Positions 1-8,643 are shown, counted from the stretch's first letter. The stretch: 33,161 nt of DNA from Rhodospirillaceae bacterium (GCA_020638595.1 JACKIG010000038.1:1-33161); one strand, 5' to 3'. Translations and numbers: made by a program. The notes: generated from the sequence alone by a model not told the origin.

Positions 1-253
1 GGCGCTGTTCTTCCTGGCCTTCCTGCCGCAATTCGTCGATCCGGCCGCCGCATTGCCGGTCTGGACGCAGTTCCTGGTCCTGGGCACGATCGTCAATCTC
101 GCCTTCTCGTCGGCGGACCTGATCGTCATCTGTGTGGCTTCCGCCGTGCTTGCCGGGGCGCATCGCAGCGGCCTCGCAGACCGCATCGCCCGCCTGCTCG
201 GCGGTTCGATTCTGATCGGCCTCGGCGCCCGCCTGGCACTGGCACGGGACTAG
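1..253 (+). CDS. LysE/RhtB-family amino-acid exporter, C-terminal part
   Basis: Codons run in frame from base 2, so the gene begins outside the window and only its last 83 residues are seen. The visible start reads FFLAFLPQFVDP, a signature of the LysE/RhtB translocator family, which exports amino acids or homoserine lactones through the inner membrane. Two further hydrophobic segments follow (about residues 22-48 and 60-78 of the fragment), as expected for the last two helices of this six-helix family. The stop is TAG at 251-253. A 6-bp stem (259-274) lies just after the stop but lacks a T-run. The substrate cannot be told. Confidence 0.8.
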   Translation, partial: ALFFLAFLPQFVDPAAALPVWTQFLVLGTIVNLAFSSADLIVICVASAVLAGAHRSGLADRIARLLGGSILIGLGARLALARD

Positions 254-521
254 CGGGGCCGGCAGCCTTGCCGGAGCTATCCATTTGATAACGAATGATT
301 TTGGCCTGCGGCGATTGGAGGAATTGCACCCAGCCGCCCCCGCGGCAATGCTGTCGGCAGTGCACCCAGGGGGGTTGCGGCCGGGTTACGATATACCGCA
401 GGAAAACCCCTTCTCCTGTTGCGGGTCGTTCGCTATAACCACACCCGCCGGTAGGAAATTACGACGACGACTTGGGGCGCAGCGGCCGCGGAATTCGGCC
501 GGACCGTCAGGGAGAGTGCAT
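254..521. other. Intergenic region upstream of the oxidase operon
   Basis: No gene is supported here. It holds a small hairpin (259-274, CCGGCA/TGCCGG) after the exporter gene and must carry the promoter of the oxidase operon. A TATAAC at 434-439 is the best -10 candidate, but no good -35 stands 16-18 bp before it, so I do not call a promoter. Confidence 0.5.
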
Positions 522-1397
522 GTGAAAATGCCACGATGGGGAACACTGGGCGCGGGTTTGGCATCGGCGGTCGCCGGCATCACGGCGATGGTGCCGGGGG
601 CCCTGGCTGACCAGCCGCATCCGCTGCAGATCGGGCTGCAGGATGCCGCGACGCCGGTGATGGAACGGCTGAACAGCTTCCACAACCTGCTGCTCGTGGT
701 CATCACGCTGATCACGATCTTCGTGCTGGGGCTGCTGGTCTATGTGATGTGGCGCTTCAACGCCAAGCGCAACCCGACCCCGTCACGGACGTCGCACAAC
801 ACCCTGATCGAAGTGGTGTGGACCGTCGTCCCCGTGATCATCCTGCTGTTCATCGCGGTGCCGTCGTTCAGCCTGCTCTACTACATGAACCGGTCGGAAG
901 ACCCGGAAATGACGCTGATCGTCCACGGCTATCAGTGGTACTGGGGCTATGAGTTCCCCGACCAGCAGATCCCCGAATTCGAAAGCCGCATGGTGCCGGA
1001 CGCCGAACTGCAAGAGGGCGACCTCAGGCTGCTGTCGGTGACGGAGCCCTTGGTTCTGCCGGTGGACACCGATATCCAGATCCTGATCCGGGCGGAAGAT
1101 GTGCTGCACAGCTGGGCGGTGCCGTCGTTCGGCATCAAGACCGACGCCGTGCCGATGCGCATGAACGAGACCTGGGCGCGGATCGAGCAGGAGGGCGTGT
1201 ATTATGGCATGTGCTCCGAGCTGTGCGGCGAAGGACACGGCTTCATGCCGATCGAGATCCATGCGGTCAGCCGCGAGGCGTTCGACGATTGGGTGATGGA
1301 GCAGGTGGCGGGCCTGGACCTGGAGGAGCCGCCGCATCTCCTGACCCGCAGCTATGAAGATGCGGTGAACCAGAATCAGGTGGCGGAAGCCGAATAG
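522..1397 (+). CDS. ctaC: Cytochrome c oxidase subunit II (CuA subunit)
   Basis: Subunit II (also coxB) of the aa3 oxidase; it takes electrons from cytochrome c at its periplasmic CuA centre. Counting from the ATG at 528 (289 aa), a signal peptide ends near residue 27 (PGALAD). Two membrane helices lie at about 53-75 and 95-118, and a cupredoxin domain follows. All CuA ligands are visible: H194, C229, C233, H237 and M240 in the C-S-E-L-C-G-E-G-H-G-F-M pattern. The aromatic QWYWGYE stretch used for electron entry is at 136-142. GGAGAG at 511-516 stands 5 bases before GTG 522 and 11 before ATG 528, so either may be used. The frame stays open to 285, but that extension has no family similarity. 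It is the first gene of the operon; ctaD follows after 64 bases. Confidence 0.97.
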   Translation: MKMPRWGTLGAGLASAVAGITAMVPGALADQPHPLQIGLQDAATPVMERLNSFHNLLLVVITLITIFVLGLLVYVMWRFNAKRNPTPSRTSHNTLIEVVWTVVPVIILLFIAVPSFSLLYYMNRSEDPEMTLIVHGYQWYWGYEFPDQQIPEFESRMVPDAELQEGDLRLLSVTEPLVLPVDTDIQILIRAEDVLHSWAVPSFGIKTDAVPMRMNETWARIEQEGVYYGMCSELCGEGHGFMPIEIHAVSREAFDDWVMEQVAGLDLEEPPHLLTRSYEDAVNQNQVAEAE

Positions 1398-1461
1398 ACG
1401 GCGGCTTATCGCCCACGGCTACCGAAGACCGGGACGGTTGAGGAAGGAAGGATACGACGAC

Positions 1462-3072
1462 ATGGCCCACGCCGGAGCGCATGCCCACGAGGACCACAAG
1501 CCGGGCTTCATCTCGCGCTGGCTGTTCTCGACCAATCACAAGGACATCGGCACCCTCTATCTGTTCTTTGCCGTGTTCGCAGCCCTGGTCGGCGGCTTCT
1601 TTTCGCTGCTGATGCGCATGGAGCTGCAGGAAACGGGCATGCAGCTGGTCGACAGCGGGCAGCAATGGAACGTCTGGATCACCGCCCACGGCCTGATCAT
1701 GGTGTTCTTCGTGGTCATGCCGGCGATGATCGGCGGCTTCGGCAACTGGTTCGTGCCGATCATGATCGGCGCACCGGACATGGCCTTCCCGCGCCTGAAC
1801 AACGTCTCGTTCTGGCTGATCGTCCCGGCGTTCCTGCTGCTGGGTGCATCGGCGCTGATCGGACCGGGGGCCGGGACCGGCTGGACGATCTATCCGCCGC
1901 TGTCATCGGCACCGACGGAAACCGGGCGAATATTCACCGGCCATGGCGGGGCATCGGTCGACATGGCGATCTTCGCCCTGCACCTGGCCGGCGCATCGTC
2001 GGTGCTGGGTGCCGCCAACTTCATCACGACCATCTTCAACATGCGCGCGCCGGGCATGACCCTGCACAAGATGCCGCTGTTCGTCTGGTCGATCCTGATC
2101 ACGGCGTTCCTGCTGGTCCTGGCCATCCCGGTTCTGGGCGGCGCCATCACCATGCTGCTGACCGACCGCAACTTCGGCACGTCCTTCTTCGATCCGGAAG
2201 GCGGCGGCGACCCGCTGTTGTTCCAGCACCTGTTCTGGTTCTTCGGCCATCCCGAGGTCTACATCATGATCCTGCCGGGCTTCGGCATGATCAGCCACAT
2301 CGTCTCGACCTTCTCCAAGAAGCCGATCTTCGGCTATCTGGGCATGGCCTATGCCATGGTGGCGATCGGGTTCGTCGGCTTCATCGTGTGGGCGCACCAC
2401 ATGTACACCGTCGGGCTGGACGTCGACACGCGCGCCTATTTCACCGCGGCGACGATGATCATCGCCGTGCCCACGGGCGTGAAGATCTTCAGCTGGATCG
2501 CCACGATGTGGGGCGGGTCGATCGAATTCAAGGTGCCCATGCTGTGGGCCATCGGCTTCATCTTCCTGTTCACCGTCGGCGGCGTGACCGGGGTGGTGCT
2601 GGCCAATGGCGGCATGGATATCGCCCTGCACGACACCTACTACGTGGTCGCGCATTTCCACTACGTGCTCAGCCTCGGCGCCGTGTTCGCCATGTTCGCC
2701 GGCTGGTACTACTGGATCGGCAAGATGAGCGGGCGCGCCTATCCCGAGTTCTGGGGCCGGGTGCACTTCATCACGACCTTCATCGGCGTCAACCTGCTGT
2801 TCTTCCCCATGCACTTCCTGGGGCTGGCCGGCATGCCGCGGCGCATTCCCGATTATCCGGACGCCTTCTCGTTCTGGAACCACCTGTCGTCGATCGGCGC
2901 CTATATCTCCCTCGCCTCCAGCGTGCTGTTCGTGGGCATCGCGATCTACACGCTGGGCTGGGGCAAGCGGGTCGCCGGCAACTATTGGGGCGAAGGGGCG
3001 ACCACGCTGGAATGGACGCTGAGTTCGCCGCCGCCGTTCCACCAGTTCGAGCGCCTGCCGCGCGTGAAGTGA
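1462..3072 (+). CDS. ctaD: Cytochrome c oxidase subunit I
   Basis: Catalytic subunit of the aa3-type proton-pumping oxidase (536 aa, twelve membrane helices). Heme and copper ligands are all seen: H76 and H400 for heme a, H398 for heme a3, and H263, H312 and H313 for CuB. The G-H-P-E-V-Y motif at 262-267 supplies the cross-linked tyrosine Y267 and the D-channel glutamate E265, placing the enzyme in the type A1 mitochondrial-like group. The K-channel lysine is K341 (PTGVKIFSW). The ATG at 1462 is preceded by the strong site AGGAAGGAAGG (1441-1451). An upstream in-frame TTG (1438) is less likely. The histidine-rich N-terminus is normal for the family. Confidence 0.98.
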   Translation: MAHAGAHAHEDHKPGFISRWLFSTNHKDIGTLYLFFAVFAALVGGFFSLLMRMELQETGMQLVDSGQQWNVWITAHGLIMVFFVVMPAMIGGFGNWFVPIMIGAPDMAFPRLNNVSFWLIVPAFLLLGASALIGPGAGTGWTIYPPLSSAPTETGRIFTGHGGASVDMAIFALHLAGASSVLGAANFITTIFNMRAPGMTLHKMPLFVWSILITAFLLVLAIPVLGGAITMLLTDRNFGTSFFDPEGGGDPLLFQHLFWFFGHPEVYIMILPGFGMISHIVSTFSKKPIFGYLGMAYAMVAIGFVGFIVWAHHMYTVGLDVDTRAYFTAATMIIAVPTGVKIFSWIATMWGGSIEFKVPMLWAIGFIFLFTVGGVTGVVLANGGMDIALHDTYYVVAHFHYVLSLGAVFAMFAGWYYWIGKMSGRAYPEFWGRVHFITTFIGVNLLFFPMHFLGLAGMPRRIPDYPDAFSFWNHLSSIGAYISLASSVLFVGIAIYTLGWGKRVAGNYWGEGATTLEWTLSSPPPFHQFERLPRVK

Positions 3073-3201
3073 CGACACCACCGGGCACCCTGGCCATCGG
3101 GTGCCTGTCCTGGCGATGATGACGCCGCGCGGGATCTCCGGCTTGCCGGGACCCGCGCGGCCAAGACCCGGCACGACGGGGGCCGGGCGGTTGGGGAGAG
3201 A
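3073..3201 (+). other. Two stem-loops between ctaD and ctaB
   Basis: Two inverted repeats occupy this spacer. The first is GGCACCC/GGGTGCC at 3084-3090 and 3099-3105. The second is a long one: CCGCGCGGG at 3125-3133 pairs with CCCGCGCGG at 3152-3160, with an inner CCGGC/GCCGG stem. No T-run follows, so they look like RNA-stability or attenuation structures inside the operon rather than a full terminator. Confidence 0.5.
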
Positions 3202-4134
3202 ATGACGGAGCTGTCCATAGACGGCGGCGCACCGGTCGCCGTTCGCGTTTCCGGCCGGGCCACCTGGCGCGACTATGTGGATCTGCTGAAGCCGCGTGTG
3301 ATGACGCTCGTGGTATTCACCGGGTTCGTCGGGCTGGTGGTGGCACCGGGCCATCTGCATCCCGTGCTGGCGGCCACGGCCATCCTGTGCATCGCCGTCG
3401 GCGCCGGTTCGGCGGGCGCCATCAACATGTGGTACGACCGCGACATCGACGCGGTGATGACCCGCACGCAGGCGCGCCCGCTGCCGCGCGGCCTGATCGA
3501 CCCGGGCGAAGCGCTGGGTTTCGGCGTCGTGCTGACGGCCGCGGCCGTGGGGCTGATGGGCCTTGCCGTCAACTGGGCGGCCGCCGCCCTGCTGGCCCTG
3601 GCCTCGGCCTTCTATGTCTTTGTCTATACGATGTGGCTGAAGCGCCGGACGCCGCAGAACATCGTCATCGGCGGTGCGGCCGGCGCCTTCCCGCCGATGA
3701 TCGGCTGGGCGGCCGTCACCGGCGATGTCAGCTGGGCGTCCCTTGCACTGTTCGCCATCATCTTCCTGTGGACGCCGCCGCATTTCTGGGCGCTGGGCCT
3801 GTACCGCTGCGGGGAATACGCCAAGGCCGGCGTGCCGATGATGCCGGTGGTGGCGGGCGAGCGGCGCACGAAGGCGCAGATGCTGCTCTACAGCGCCCTG
3901 CTGCTGCCGTTGGGCCTTGTGCCCTACGCCGCCGGGGTGGCCGGGCTGACCTATGCGGGCGGAGCCCTGGTGCTGGGTGCGCTGTTCGTCGTCTGCGCGG
4001 TCAGGGTGTGGCGCGAGGCCGGGGCGCAGACGGGCTATCGTGCCGCCAAGCAGATGTTCGGATTTTCCATCTTCTATCTGTTCGCCCTGTTCGGCCTGAT
4101 GGTGATGGATTGCAGCCAGGGTGGGTTGGTGTGA
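3202..4134 (+). CDS. ctaB: Protoheme IX farnesyltransferase (heme O synthase)
   Basis: Adds a farnesyl chain to heme B, giving heme O, the precursor of heme A for the oxidase. It is a multi-helix inner-membrane UbiA-family prenyltransferase of 310 aa, the normal length. The prenyl-diphosphate motif N-M-W-Y-D-R-D-I-D with the following M-T-R-T-Q-x-R-P is at about residues 74-93, and the second conserved loop (YTMWLKRRTPQN) is at about 143-154. GGGGAGAG at 3193-3200 sits just before the ATG. The stop overlaps or abuts the start of the next small gene, indicating translational coupling within the operon. Confidence 0.97.
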   Translation: MTELSIDGGAPVAVRVSGRATWRDYVDLLKPRVMTLVVFTGFVGLVVAPGHLHPVLAATAILCIAVGAGSAGAINMWYDRDIDAVMTRTQARPLPRGLIDPGEALGFGVVLTAAAVGLMGLAVNWAAAALLALASAFYVFVYTMWLKRRTPQNIVIGGAAGAFPPMIGWAAVTGDVSWASLALFAIIFLWTPPHFWALGLYRCGEYAKAGVPMMPVVAGERRTKAQMLLYSALLLPLGLVPYAAGVAGLTYAGGALVLGALFVVCAVRVWREAGAQTGYRAAKQMFGFSIFYLFALFGLMVMDCSQGGLV

Positions 4135-4139
4135 CGGCG

Positions 4140-4265
4140 ATGGACGACAGGGACGAGATCGACCGCCGCCGGCGTGGACGCAACCTGGCCATCCTGTTGG
4201 CGCTGCTGGGGTTCATCGTCCTCGTCTATCTGGTCACGCTGGTGCGCATGGGGGGGATGGGATGA
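4140..4265 (+). CDS. Small single-helix membrane protein between ctaB and ctaG (CoxF-like)
   Basis: A 41-residue protein starting MDDRDEIDRRRRGRNLA: a charged, arginine-rich cytoplasmic head followed by one hydrophobic helix (about residues 17-34) and a short glycine/methionine tail. The TGA at 4263-4265 overlaps the ATG of ctaG (4262) in an ATGA junction. An alternative GTG start at 4131 would overlap the ctaB stop. Tiny one-helix proteins at exactly this place are common in alphaproteobacterial oxidase operons and are usually labelled cytochrome oxidase small assembly protein or CoxF. The function is inferred from position only. It could tether or assist CtaG or the heme A pathway, but no motif shows this. 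Confidence 0.8.
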   Translation: MDDRDEIDRRRRGRNLAILLALLGFIVLVYLVTLVRMGGMG

Positions 4266-4903
4266 CCGACACCCCCGATCCGCGGCACCTGGCCCGGCGC
4301 AACCGCAACGTCCTGCTGTTGGCGCTCGGCGCGTTCGTCGCCATGGTGGGCCTCAGCTTCGCGTCGGTGCCGCTGTACAACATCTTCTGCCGGGTGACGG
4401 GCTTCGGCGGGACCACGCAGGTGGCCGACGAGACGACAACGCGGGTGCTGGACCGCACCATGCGCGTGCGCTTCACCGCCGATGCGGACGGCGCGCTGCC
4501 CTGGCGCTTTCGCGCCGACGTGAACGAGATGGAAGTGCGCATCGGCGAACCGGCCATGGCGTATTTCAGCGCGGAGAACCTGGCGGACCATCCTGTCGCG
4601 GCGACGGCGGTCTACAACGTCAACCCGGCCCGCGCCGGGGAGTATTTCTACAAGGTGCAGTGCTTCTGCTTCGACGAGCAGGTGTTGCAGCCGGGACAGC
4701 GCGCGGAATTCCCCGTCTACTTCTTCATCGACCCGTCGTTGGACGAGGATCCGGGGCTGGACGACGTCACGACCGTGACGTTGTCCTACACCTTCTTCGC
4801 CTCGGGTTCCGGGACGCTGGAACCGCCCGCCGAGGCCGGCTATACGCAGGACGGCACGCAAGGGACGACAACGGCCATGGTGGGCTTGGCCGCAACGCAG
4901 TAG
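4262..4903 (+). CDS. ctaG: Cytochrome c oxidase assembly protein CtaG/Cox11
   Basis: Copper chaperone that delivers Cu to the CuB site of subunit I. The 213-aa protein has one N-terminal membrane helix (about 16-36) and a periplasmic immunoglobulin-like domain. The copper-binding pair C-F-C-F is at 134-137, and the extra conserved cysteine after the helix is C43 (LYNIFCRVTG). The ATG overlaps the stop of the preceding small gene by ATGA, which fixes this start. The length and motifs are typical for the family. It lies between ctaB and ctaE, the usual alphaproteobacterial arrangement. Confidence 0.97.
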   Translation: MTDTPDPRHLARRNRNVLLLALGAFVAMVGLSFASVPLYNIFCRVTGFGGTTQVADETTTRVLDRTMRVRFTADADGALPWRFRADVNEMEVRIGEPAMAYFSAENLADHPVAATAVYNVNPARAGEYFYKVQCFCFDEQVLQPGQRAEFPVYFFIDPSLDEDPGLDDVTTVTLSYTFFASGSGTLEPPAEAGYTQDGTQGTTTAMVGLAATQ

Positions 4904-4976
4904 GGCATCCGACAGGCGTGGGCGGGCAGGCCGCAAGCGCCGGGTGACAGTGACAAGACCGAAGGATCAGGCAGGC

Positions 4977-5867
4977 ATGAGCGATACCACGGTCCACCAC
5001 GGCGCAGGCACGGGCATGGCGACGGCGGCGCATGACGACCACCACACGCCGGTCTACGAAGAAGGGCCGCCGCATCCCTATCATCTGGTCAAGCCCAGTC
5101 CGTGGCCGATCCTGGGATCGCTGGCCGGCGGCGTCATGGCCGTGGGTGCTGTGCGCTTCATGCATTCGGAGACCGGCAGCTGGTGGCTGATGGCGCTGGG
5201 CTTCGCGATGGTGCTGGGCGTCATGTTCGGCTGGTGGCGCAAGATCATCATCGAATCCATCGTCGAAAAGGCACATACGACGGTCGTCAAGATCGGCCTG
5301 CGCTACGGGATGATGCTGTTCATCTCGTCGGAGGTGATGTTCTTCGTCGCGTTCTTCTGGGCCTATTTCAGCGCCGCCCTGTTCCCGAAGGAAGCGACGG
5401 GCTTCGTCTGGCCGCCGGAGGGCGTCCATACCTTCGATCCCTTCCACCTGCCGTTCATGATGACCCTGGTGCTGCTGCTGTCGGGCTGCACCGTCACCTG
5501 GGCGCACCACGCGCTGCGCGAGGGACACAAGGACGAAGCGTTCCGCGCGCTGGGCCTGACGGTGCTGCTGGGCGTGTCGTTCACCTGCCTGCAGGTCTAC
5601 GAATACAGCCATGCCGCCTTCGGCTTCCGTGACGGCATCTATCCGTCGACCTTCTTCATGGCCACCGGCTTCCACGGCTTCCACGTTGTCATCGGCACCA
5701 TCTTCCTGGCGGTGTGCTGGTGGCGCACGGGTCGGGGGCATTTCACCAAGGAAAGCCATTTCGGCTTCGAAGCCGCCGCCTGGTACTGGCACTTCGTCGA
5801 CGTCGTCTGGCTGTTCCTGTTCAGCTCGATCTACTGGTGGGGGTCGGGTACCGCCGCTGGCCATTGA
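4977..5867 (+). CDS. ctaE: Cytochrome c oxidase subunit III
   Basis: Third core subunit (coxC) of the aa3 oxidase, with seven membrane helices. It stabilises subunit I and lies near the D-channel entry. The 296-aa frame starts at ATG 4977 (MSDTTVHHG), with AGGATCAGG just before it; a GTG at 4944 is in frame but gives an atypical extension. Typical features are the histidine-rich N-terminus, PHPYHLVKPSPWP, the conserved acidic helix SSEVMFFVAFFWAYF, and the C-terminal W-Y-W-H-F-V-D-V-V-W-L-F motif. It follows ctaG by 73 bases without a terminator. Confidence 0.97.
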   Translation: MSDTTVHHGAGTGMATAAHDDHHTPVYEEGPPHPYHLVKPSPWPILGSLAGGVMAVGAVRFMHSETGSWWLMALGFAMVLGVMFGWWRKIIIESIVEKAHTTVVKIGLRYGMMLFISSEVMFFVAFFWAYFSAALFPKEATGFVWPPEGVHTFDPFHLPFMMTLVLLLSGCTVTWAHHALREGHKDEAFRALGLTVLLGVSFTCLQVYEYSHAAFGFRDGIYPSTFFMATGFHGFHVVIGTIFLAVCWWRTGRGHFTKESHFGFEAAAWYWHFVDVVWLFLFSSIYWWGSGTAAGH

Positions 5868-5893
5868 GCCCGGAAACAAGGGATACGATCGCC

Positions 5894-6259
5894 TTGGCCT
5901 ATCACCGGTCCGTGCCGCCGATGCAGGCGGCCCTGGCCTGCGCCTGCCCGCGCTGCGGCAAGGGCCGCCTCTTCAAGGGCTTCCTGAAGATCGCCGACCG
6001 GTGCGACAGCTGCGGGCTGGACCTGGCGAAGCAGGACAGCGGTGACGGGCCGGCGGTGTTCCTGATCTTCATTCTGGGTGCGCTGGGCGTGCCGCTGGCC
6101 TTCTGGATCCAGTTCTCGTTCGAGCTGCCCATGTGGGTCGCCCCGTCCATCGCCAGCGTGTTCATCGTCGTGCTGGCGCTGGTGCTGTTGCGGCCGGCGA
6201 AAGCCCTGGTGGTCGCCCTGCAATACCGCCACCGCCGCAACGAGCTGGAGGACGGCTGA
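5894..6259 (+). CDS. DUF983 family zinc-ribbon membrane protein
   Basis: A 121-aa protein of the DUF983 family, whose genes commonly sit between oxidase subunit III and SURF1 in alphaproteobacteria. The N-terminus has two CxxC pairs (C18/C21 in CPRCGKGRLF and C37/C40 in CDSCGLD) forming a probable zinc ribbon. The family motif DSGDGPAVF follows, then two membrane helices (about 54-75 and 82-104). The biochemical role is unknown; oxidase biogenesis is inferred from context. The TTG at 5894 has AAGGGA (5879-5884) about 9 bases before it. GTG 5912 and ATG 5921 are alternatives, but the TTG keeps the usual length ahead of the first CxxC. Confidence 0.85.
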   Translation: MAYHRSVPPMQAALACACPRCGKGRLFKGFLKIADRCDSCGLDLAKQDSGDGPAVFLIFILGALGVPLAFWIQFSFELPMWVAPSIASVFIVVLALVLLRPAKALVVALQYRHRRNELEDG

Positions 6260-6267
6260 CAGCCGTC

Positions 6268-7008
6268 ATGGTCCGCACAGGCAGGCTCCGCTTTCGGCCG
6301 ACGCTGGTTCCGACCGTCATGGTCGTGGCCATGCTGCCGGTGCTGATCGGCCTGGGTGTCTGGCAGCTGCAACGCCTGGACTGGAAGGCCGACCTGATCG
6401 CGCGCATCGAGGCGCGCGTCGCGGCAAGCCCGGTGGCGATGCCGGCCAGCATCGACGATCCGGCGGCGTGGGACTATCGCCGGGTGCGCGTCCACGGGCG
6501 GTTCCTGCCGCGCAGCGCCCTGATCCTGCTGAACCGCACCCATGACGGCCGGCCCGGCGGACACCTTGTCGCCGCGTTCGAGCGCACGGACACGGGGACC
6601 GCGGACGGCCCGGCCGTGGGCCCGCCGATCCTGATCGACCGCGGCTGGGTTCCCGACACCACGGCGGCGCCCACGGCCTGGCCCGTGCCCGACGGTGACG
6701 TCTTCGTGGAGGGCATCCTGCGCACGCCGCCGCCGCCCGGATGGTTTCAGCCCGACAACGACCCCATCGCCCAGCACTGGTATTGGCTGGACCTGCCGGC
6801 GATGGCCGACGCCCTGGGCGTGGCGCCGGCGCCCCCGATGATCCTGGAGGCCGCGGGCGGCGACGGTCCGCCGCCGATCGGGGACCAGACCCGGCTCACG
6901 CTTCCCAACGACCACCTGCAATACGCGTTGACGTGGTTCGGCCTCGCCGCGGTCCTGATCGCGATCTATGTGGTCTATCACATGCGCCGCGACGGCGCCG
7001 GGGGGTGA
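6268..7008 (+). CDS. SURF1 family cytochrome oxidase assembly protein
   Basis: Shy1/SURF1-type factor that helps insert heme A into subunit I. The 246-aa protein has one helix near each end (about 12-32 and 214-236) with a periplasmic domain between, as in the family. Recognisable motifs are GVWQLQRLDWK at about 30-40, LLNRTHDG, the IDRGWVP block, and the C-terminal NDHLQYALTWFGLA that leads into the last helix. It starts 8 bases after the DUF983 stop and is the last oxidase-biogenesis gene of the operon. Confidence 0.94.
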   Translation: MVRTGRLRFRPTLVPTVMVVAMLPVLIGLGVWQLQRLDWKADLIARIEARVAASPVAMPASIDDPAAWDYRRVRVHGRFLPRSALILLNRTHDGRPGGHLVAAFERTDTGTADGPAVGPPILIDRGWVPDTTAAPTAWPVPDGDVFVEGILRTPPPPGWFQPDNDPIAQHWYWLDLPAMADALGVAPAPPMILEAAGGDGPPPIGDQTRLTLPNDHLQYALTWFGLAAVLIAIYVVYHMRRDGAGG

Positions 7009-7013
7009 GAGAC

Positions 7014-8522
7014 ATGCCGAGCGCCGCGTATCGCGAGCTGGAGCGCCGATTCGCCCGCATGAGCGGGATCGACAACGCCTTGGGCATCCTGCACTGGGAC
7101 CAGGAAACCCAGATGCCCGAGGGGGCGACGGAAACCCGCGGGGACGCGCTGGCCACCTTGCAGGTGCTGCACCACGAGCTGCTGACCGACCCGCGGGTGG
7201 GCGAGCTTCTGGACGGCGCCGAGGCAGCCGGCGGCCTGGACGCCTGGCAGCAGGCCAATTTGCGGGAGATGCGGCGCGGCTATCTGCATGCCACCGCGGT
7301 GCCGGCGGACCTGGTCGAAGCCTCGGCCAAGGCGACCACGGCGTGCGAGGTCGCTTGGCGGGCGGCCCGCCGGGACAACGACTTCGCCGGGTTGAAGCCC
7401 AGGCTGGCCCTTGTGCTGTCGCTCACACGCCAGGTGGGCGAAGCCAAGTCCGCCGCCCTGGGCCTGGACCTCTACGACGCCCTGCTTGACGGGTTCGAGC
7501 CCGGCGGCCGCGCGGCGGAGATCGATGCCGTGTTCGCGGAGCTGGCGGCCTTCCTGCCGGCATTCACCGCAGAGGTGCTGGAGCGCCAAGCGAGCCGGCC
7601 GGCCCCCCTGCCCCTGGCCGGTCCCTTCCCCGTCGAGATGCAGCGCCGCCTGGGGCTGGACCTGATGCGCGCGGCCGGCTTCGATTTCGAACGCGGGCGC
7701 CTGGATGTCAGCGCCCACCCGTTCTGCGGCGGCGCCGACAACGATGTGCGCATCACCACGCGCTATGACGAGACGGATTTCACCAAGGCGCTGATGGGCG
7801 TAATGCACGAGACCGGCCATGCTCTCTACGAACAGGGCCGGCCTGCCGCCTGGATGCACCAGCCCGTCGGCTCCTCGCGCGGCATGGCCATGCACGAAAG
7901 CCAGTCGCTGGCGCTGGAAATGCAGGCCTGCCGCAGTGCCGAGTTCCTGGCCTACGCCGCGCCGCTGATGCGCGCGGCCTTTGCCGACCATGCCGACACC
8001 GGCGGCCCGGCCTGGACGGCAGACAACCTGCACCGGCTCTACACCCGGGTGGAGCGCGGGCTGATCCGCGTCGACGCCGACGAAGTCACCTACCCCGCCC
8101 ATGTCATCCTGCGCTACCGGCTGGAACGCGCCATGCTGAACGGCGACCTGGCGCTGGACGACCTGCCCGGCGCCTGGGCCGACGCGATGGCGGACCTGGT
8201 GGGCGTGGTCCCGCCGGACGACCGCCGCGGCTGTTTGCAGGACATCCACTGGCCCGGGGGCGCCTGGGCCTATTTCCCGACCTACACGCTTGGCGCCATG
8301 ATCGCCGCCCAGCTGTTCGATGCCGCCTGCAAGGCCGAGCCGGACCTGCTGCCGGGCCTGACGCGCGGCGACTTCGCCCCCTTCGTCGGCTGGCTGCGCC
8401 GCCACGTACATTCCCAGGGCTCGGCCAGGACGACGACGGAGCTGCTGACGGCCGCCACCGGCCGCCCGCTGGACGCGGGCGTGTTCAAGGCCCACCTGCG
8501 CCGCCGCTACCTGGACGCCTGA
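7014..8522 (+). CDS. Metallocarboxypeptidase, family M32 (Taq carboxypeptidase)
   Basis: Zinc-dependent carboxypeptidase that removes C-terminal residues from peptides, probably in the cytoplasm because no signal peptide is seen. The 502-aa length is standard for M32. The HEXXH zinc motif is H265-E-T-G-H269, and the third ligand is E295 in HESQS, the spacing known for this family. The N-terminal LHWDQETQMPEGA is also a family hallmark. The ATG lies 5 bases after the SURF1 stop, and the ribosome site (GGGGTGAGAG) overlaps the end of that gene. It is therefore probably read through from the oxidase operon, although no functional link is known. Confidence 0.95.
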   Translation: MPSAAYRELERRFARMSGIDNALGILHWDQETQMPEGATETRGDALATLQVLHHELLTDPRVGELLDGAEAAGGLDAWQQANLREMRRGYLHATAVPADLVEASAKATTACEVAWRAARRDNDFAGLKPRLALVLSLTRQVGEAKSAALGLDLYDALLDGFEPGGRAAEIDAVFAELAAFLPAFTAEVLERQASRPAPLPLAGPFPVEMQRRLGLDLMRAAGFDFERGRLDVSAHPFCGGADNDVRITTRYDETDFTKALMGVMHETGHALYEQGRPAAWMHQPVGSSRGMAMHESQSLALEMQACRSAEFLAYAAPLMRAAFADHADTGGPAWTADNLHRLYTRVERGLIRVDADEVTYPAHVILRYRLERAMLNGDLALDDLPGAWADAMADLVGVVPPDDRRGCLQDIHWPGGAWAYFPTYTLGAMIAAQLFDAACKAEPDLLPGLTRGDFAPFVGWLRRHVHSQGSARTTTELLTAATGRPLDAGVFKAHLRRRYLDA

Positions 8523-8567
8523 TCCCCGCCTTCCGCGACGCCATCGGGTTCGGCCGGAATTCGCGAG

Positions 8568-8606
8568 TGCGAATGACTTGCACTTGCAGGGTCGGCCCCG
8601 TAAGGT
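8568..8606 (+). promoter_or_regulatory. Candidate promoter with overlapping Fur-type box
   Basis: An imperfect dyad at 8569-8587 has arms GCGAATG and CACTTGC spaced by 5 bases. It resembles Fur boxes of the GCRAATGATTNGCATTTGC kind. A -35-like TTGCAC (8578-8583) lies inside it, with a 17-bp spacer and TAAGGT (8601-8606) as a weak -10. An iron repressor bound here would block the promoter, which fits the iron-linked genes downstream. The match is by eye. Confidence 0.5.
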
Positions 8607-8643
8607 CGGCCCCCACGCAAGAGAAGAACCGGAGGGGCTGACG

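Noticed and set aside
1903..3783. 626-codon minus-strand frame opposite ctaD and ctaB
   Set aside because: It is antisense to two certain genes and its translation is histidine/arginine/glutamine-rich without any motif. This is an effect of high third-position GC.
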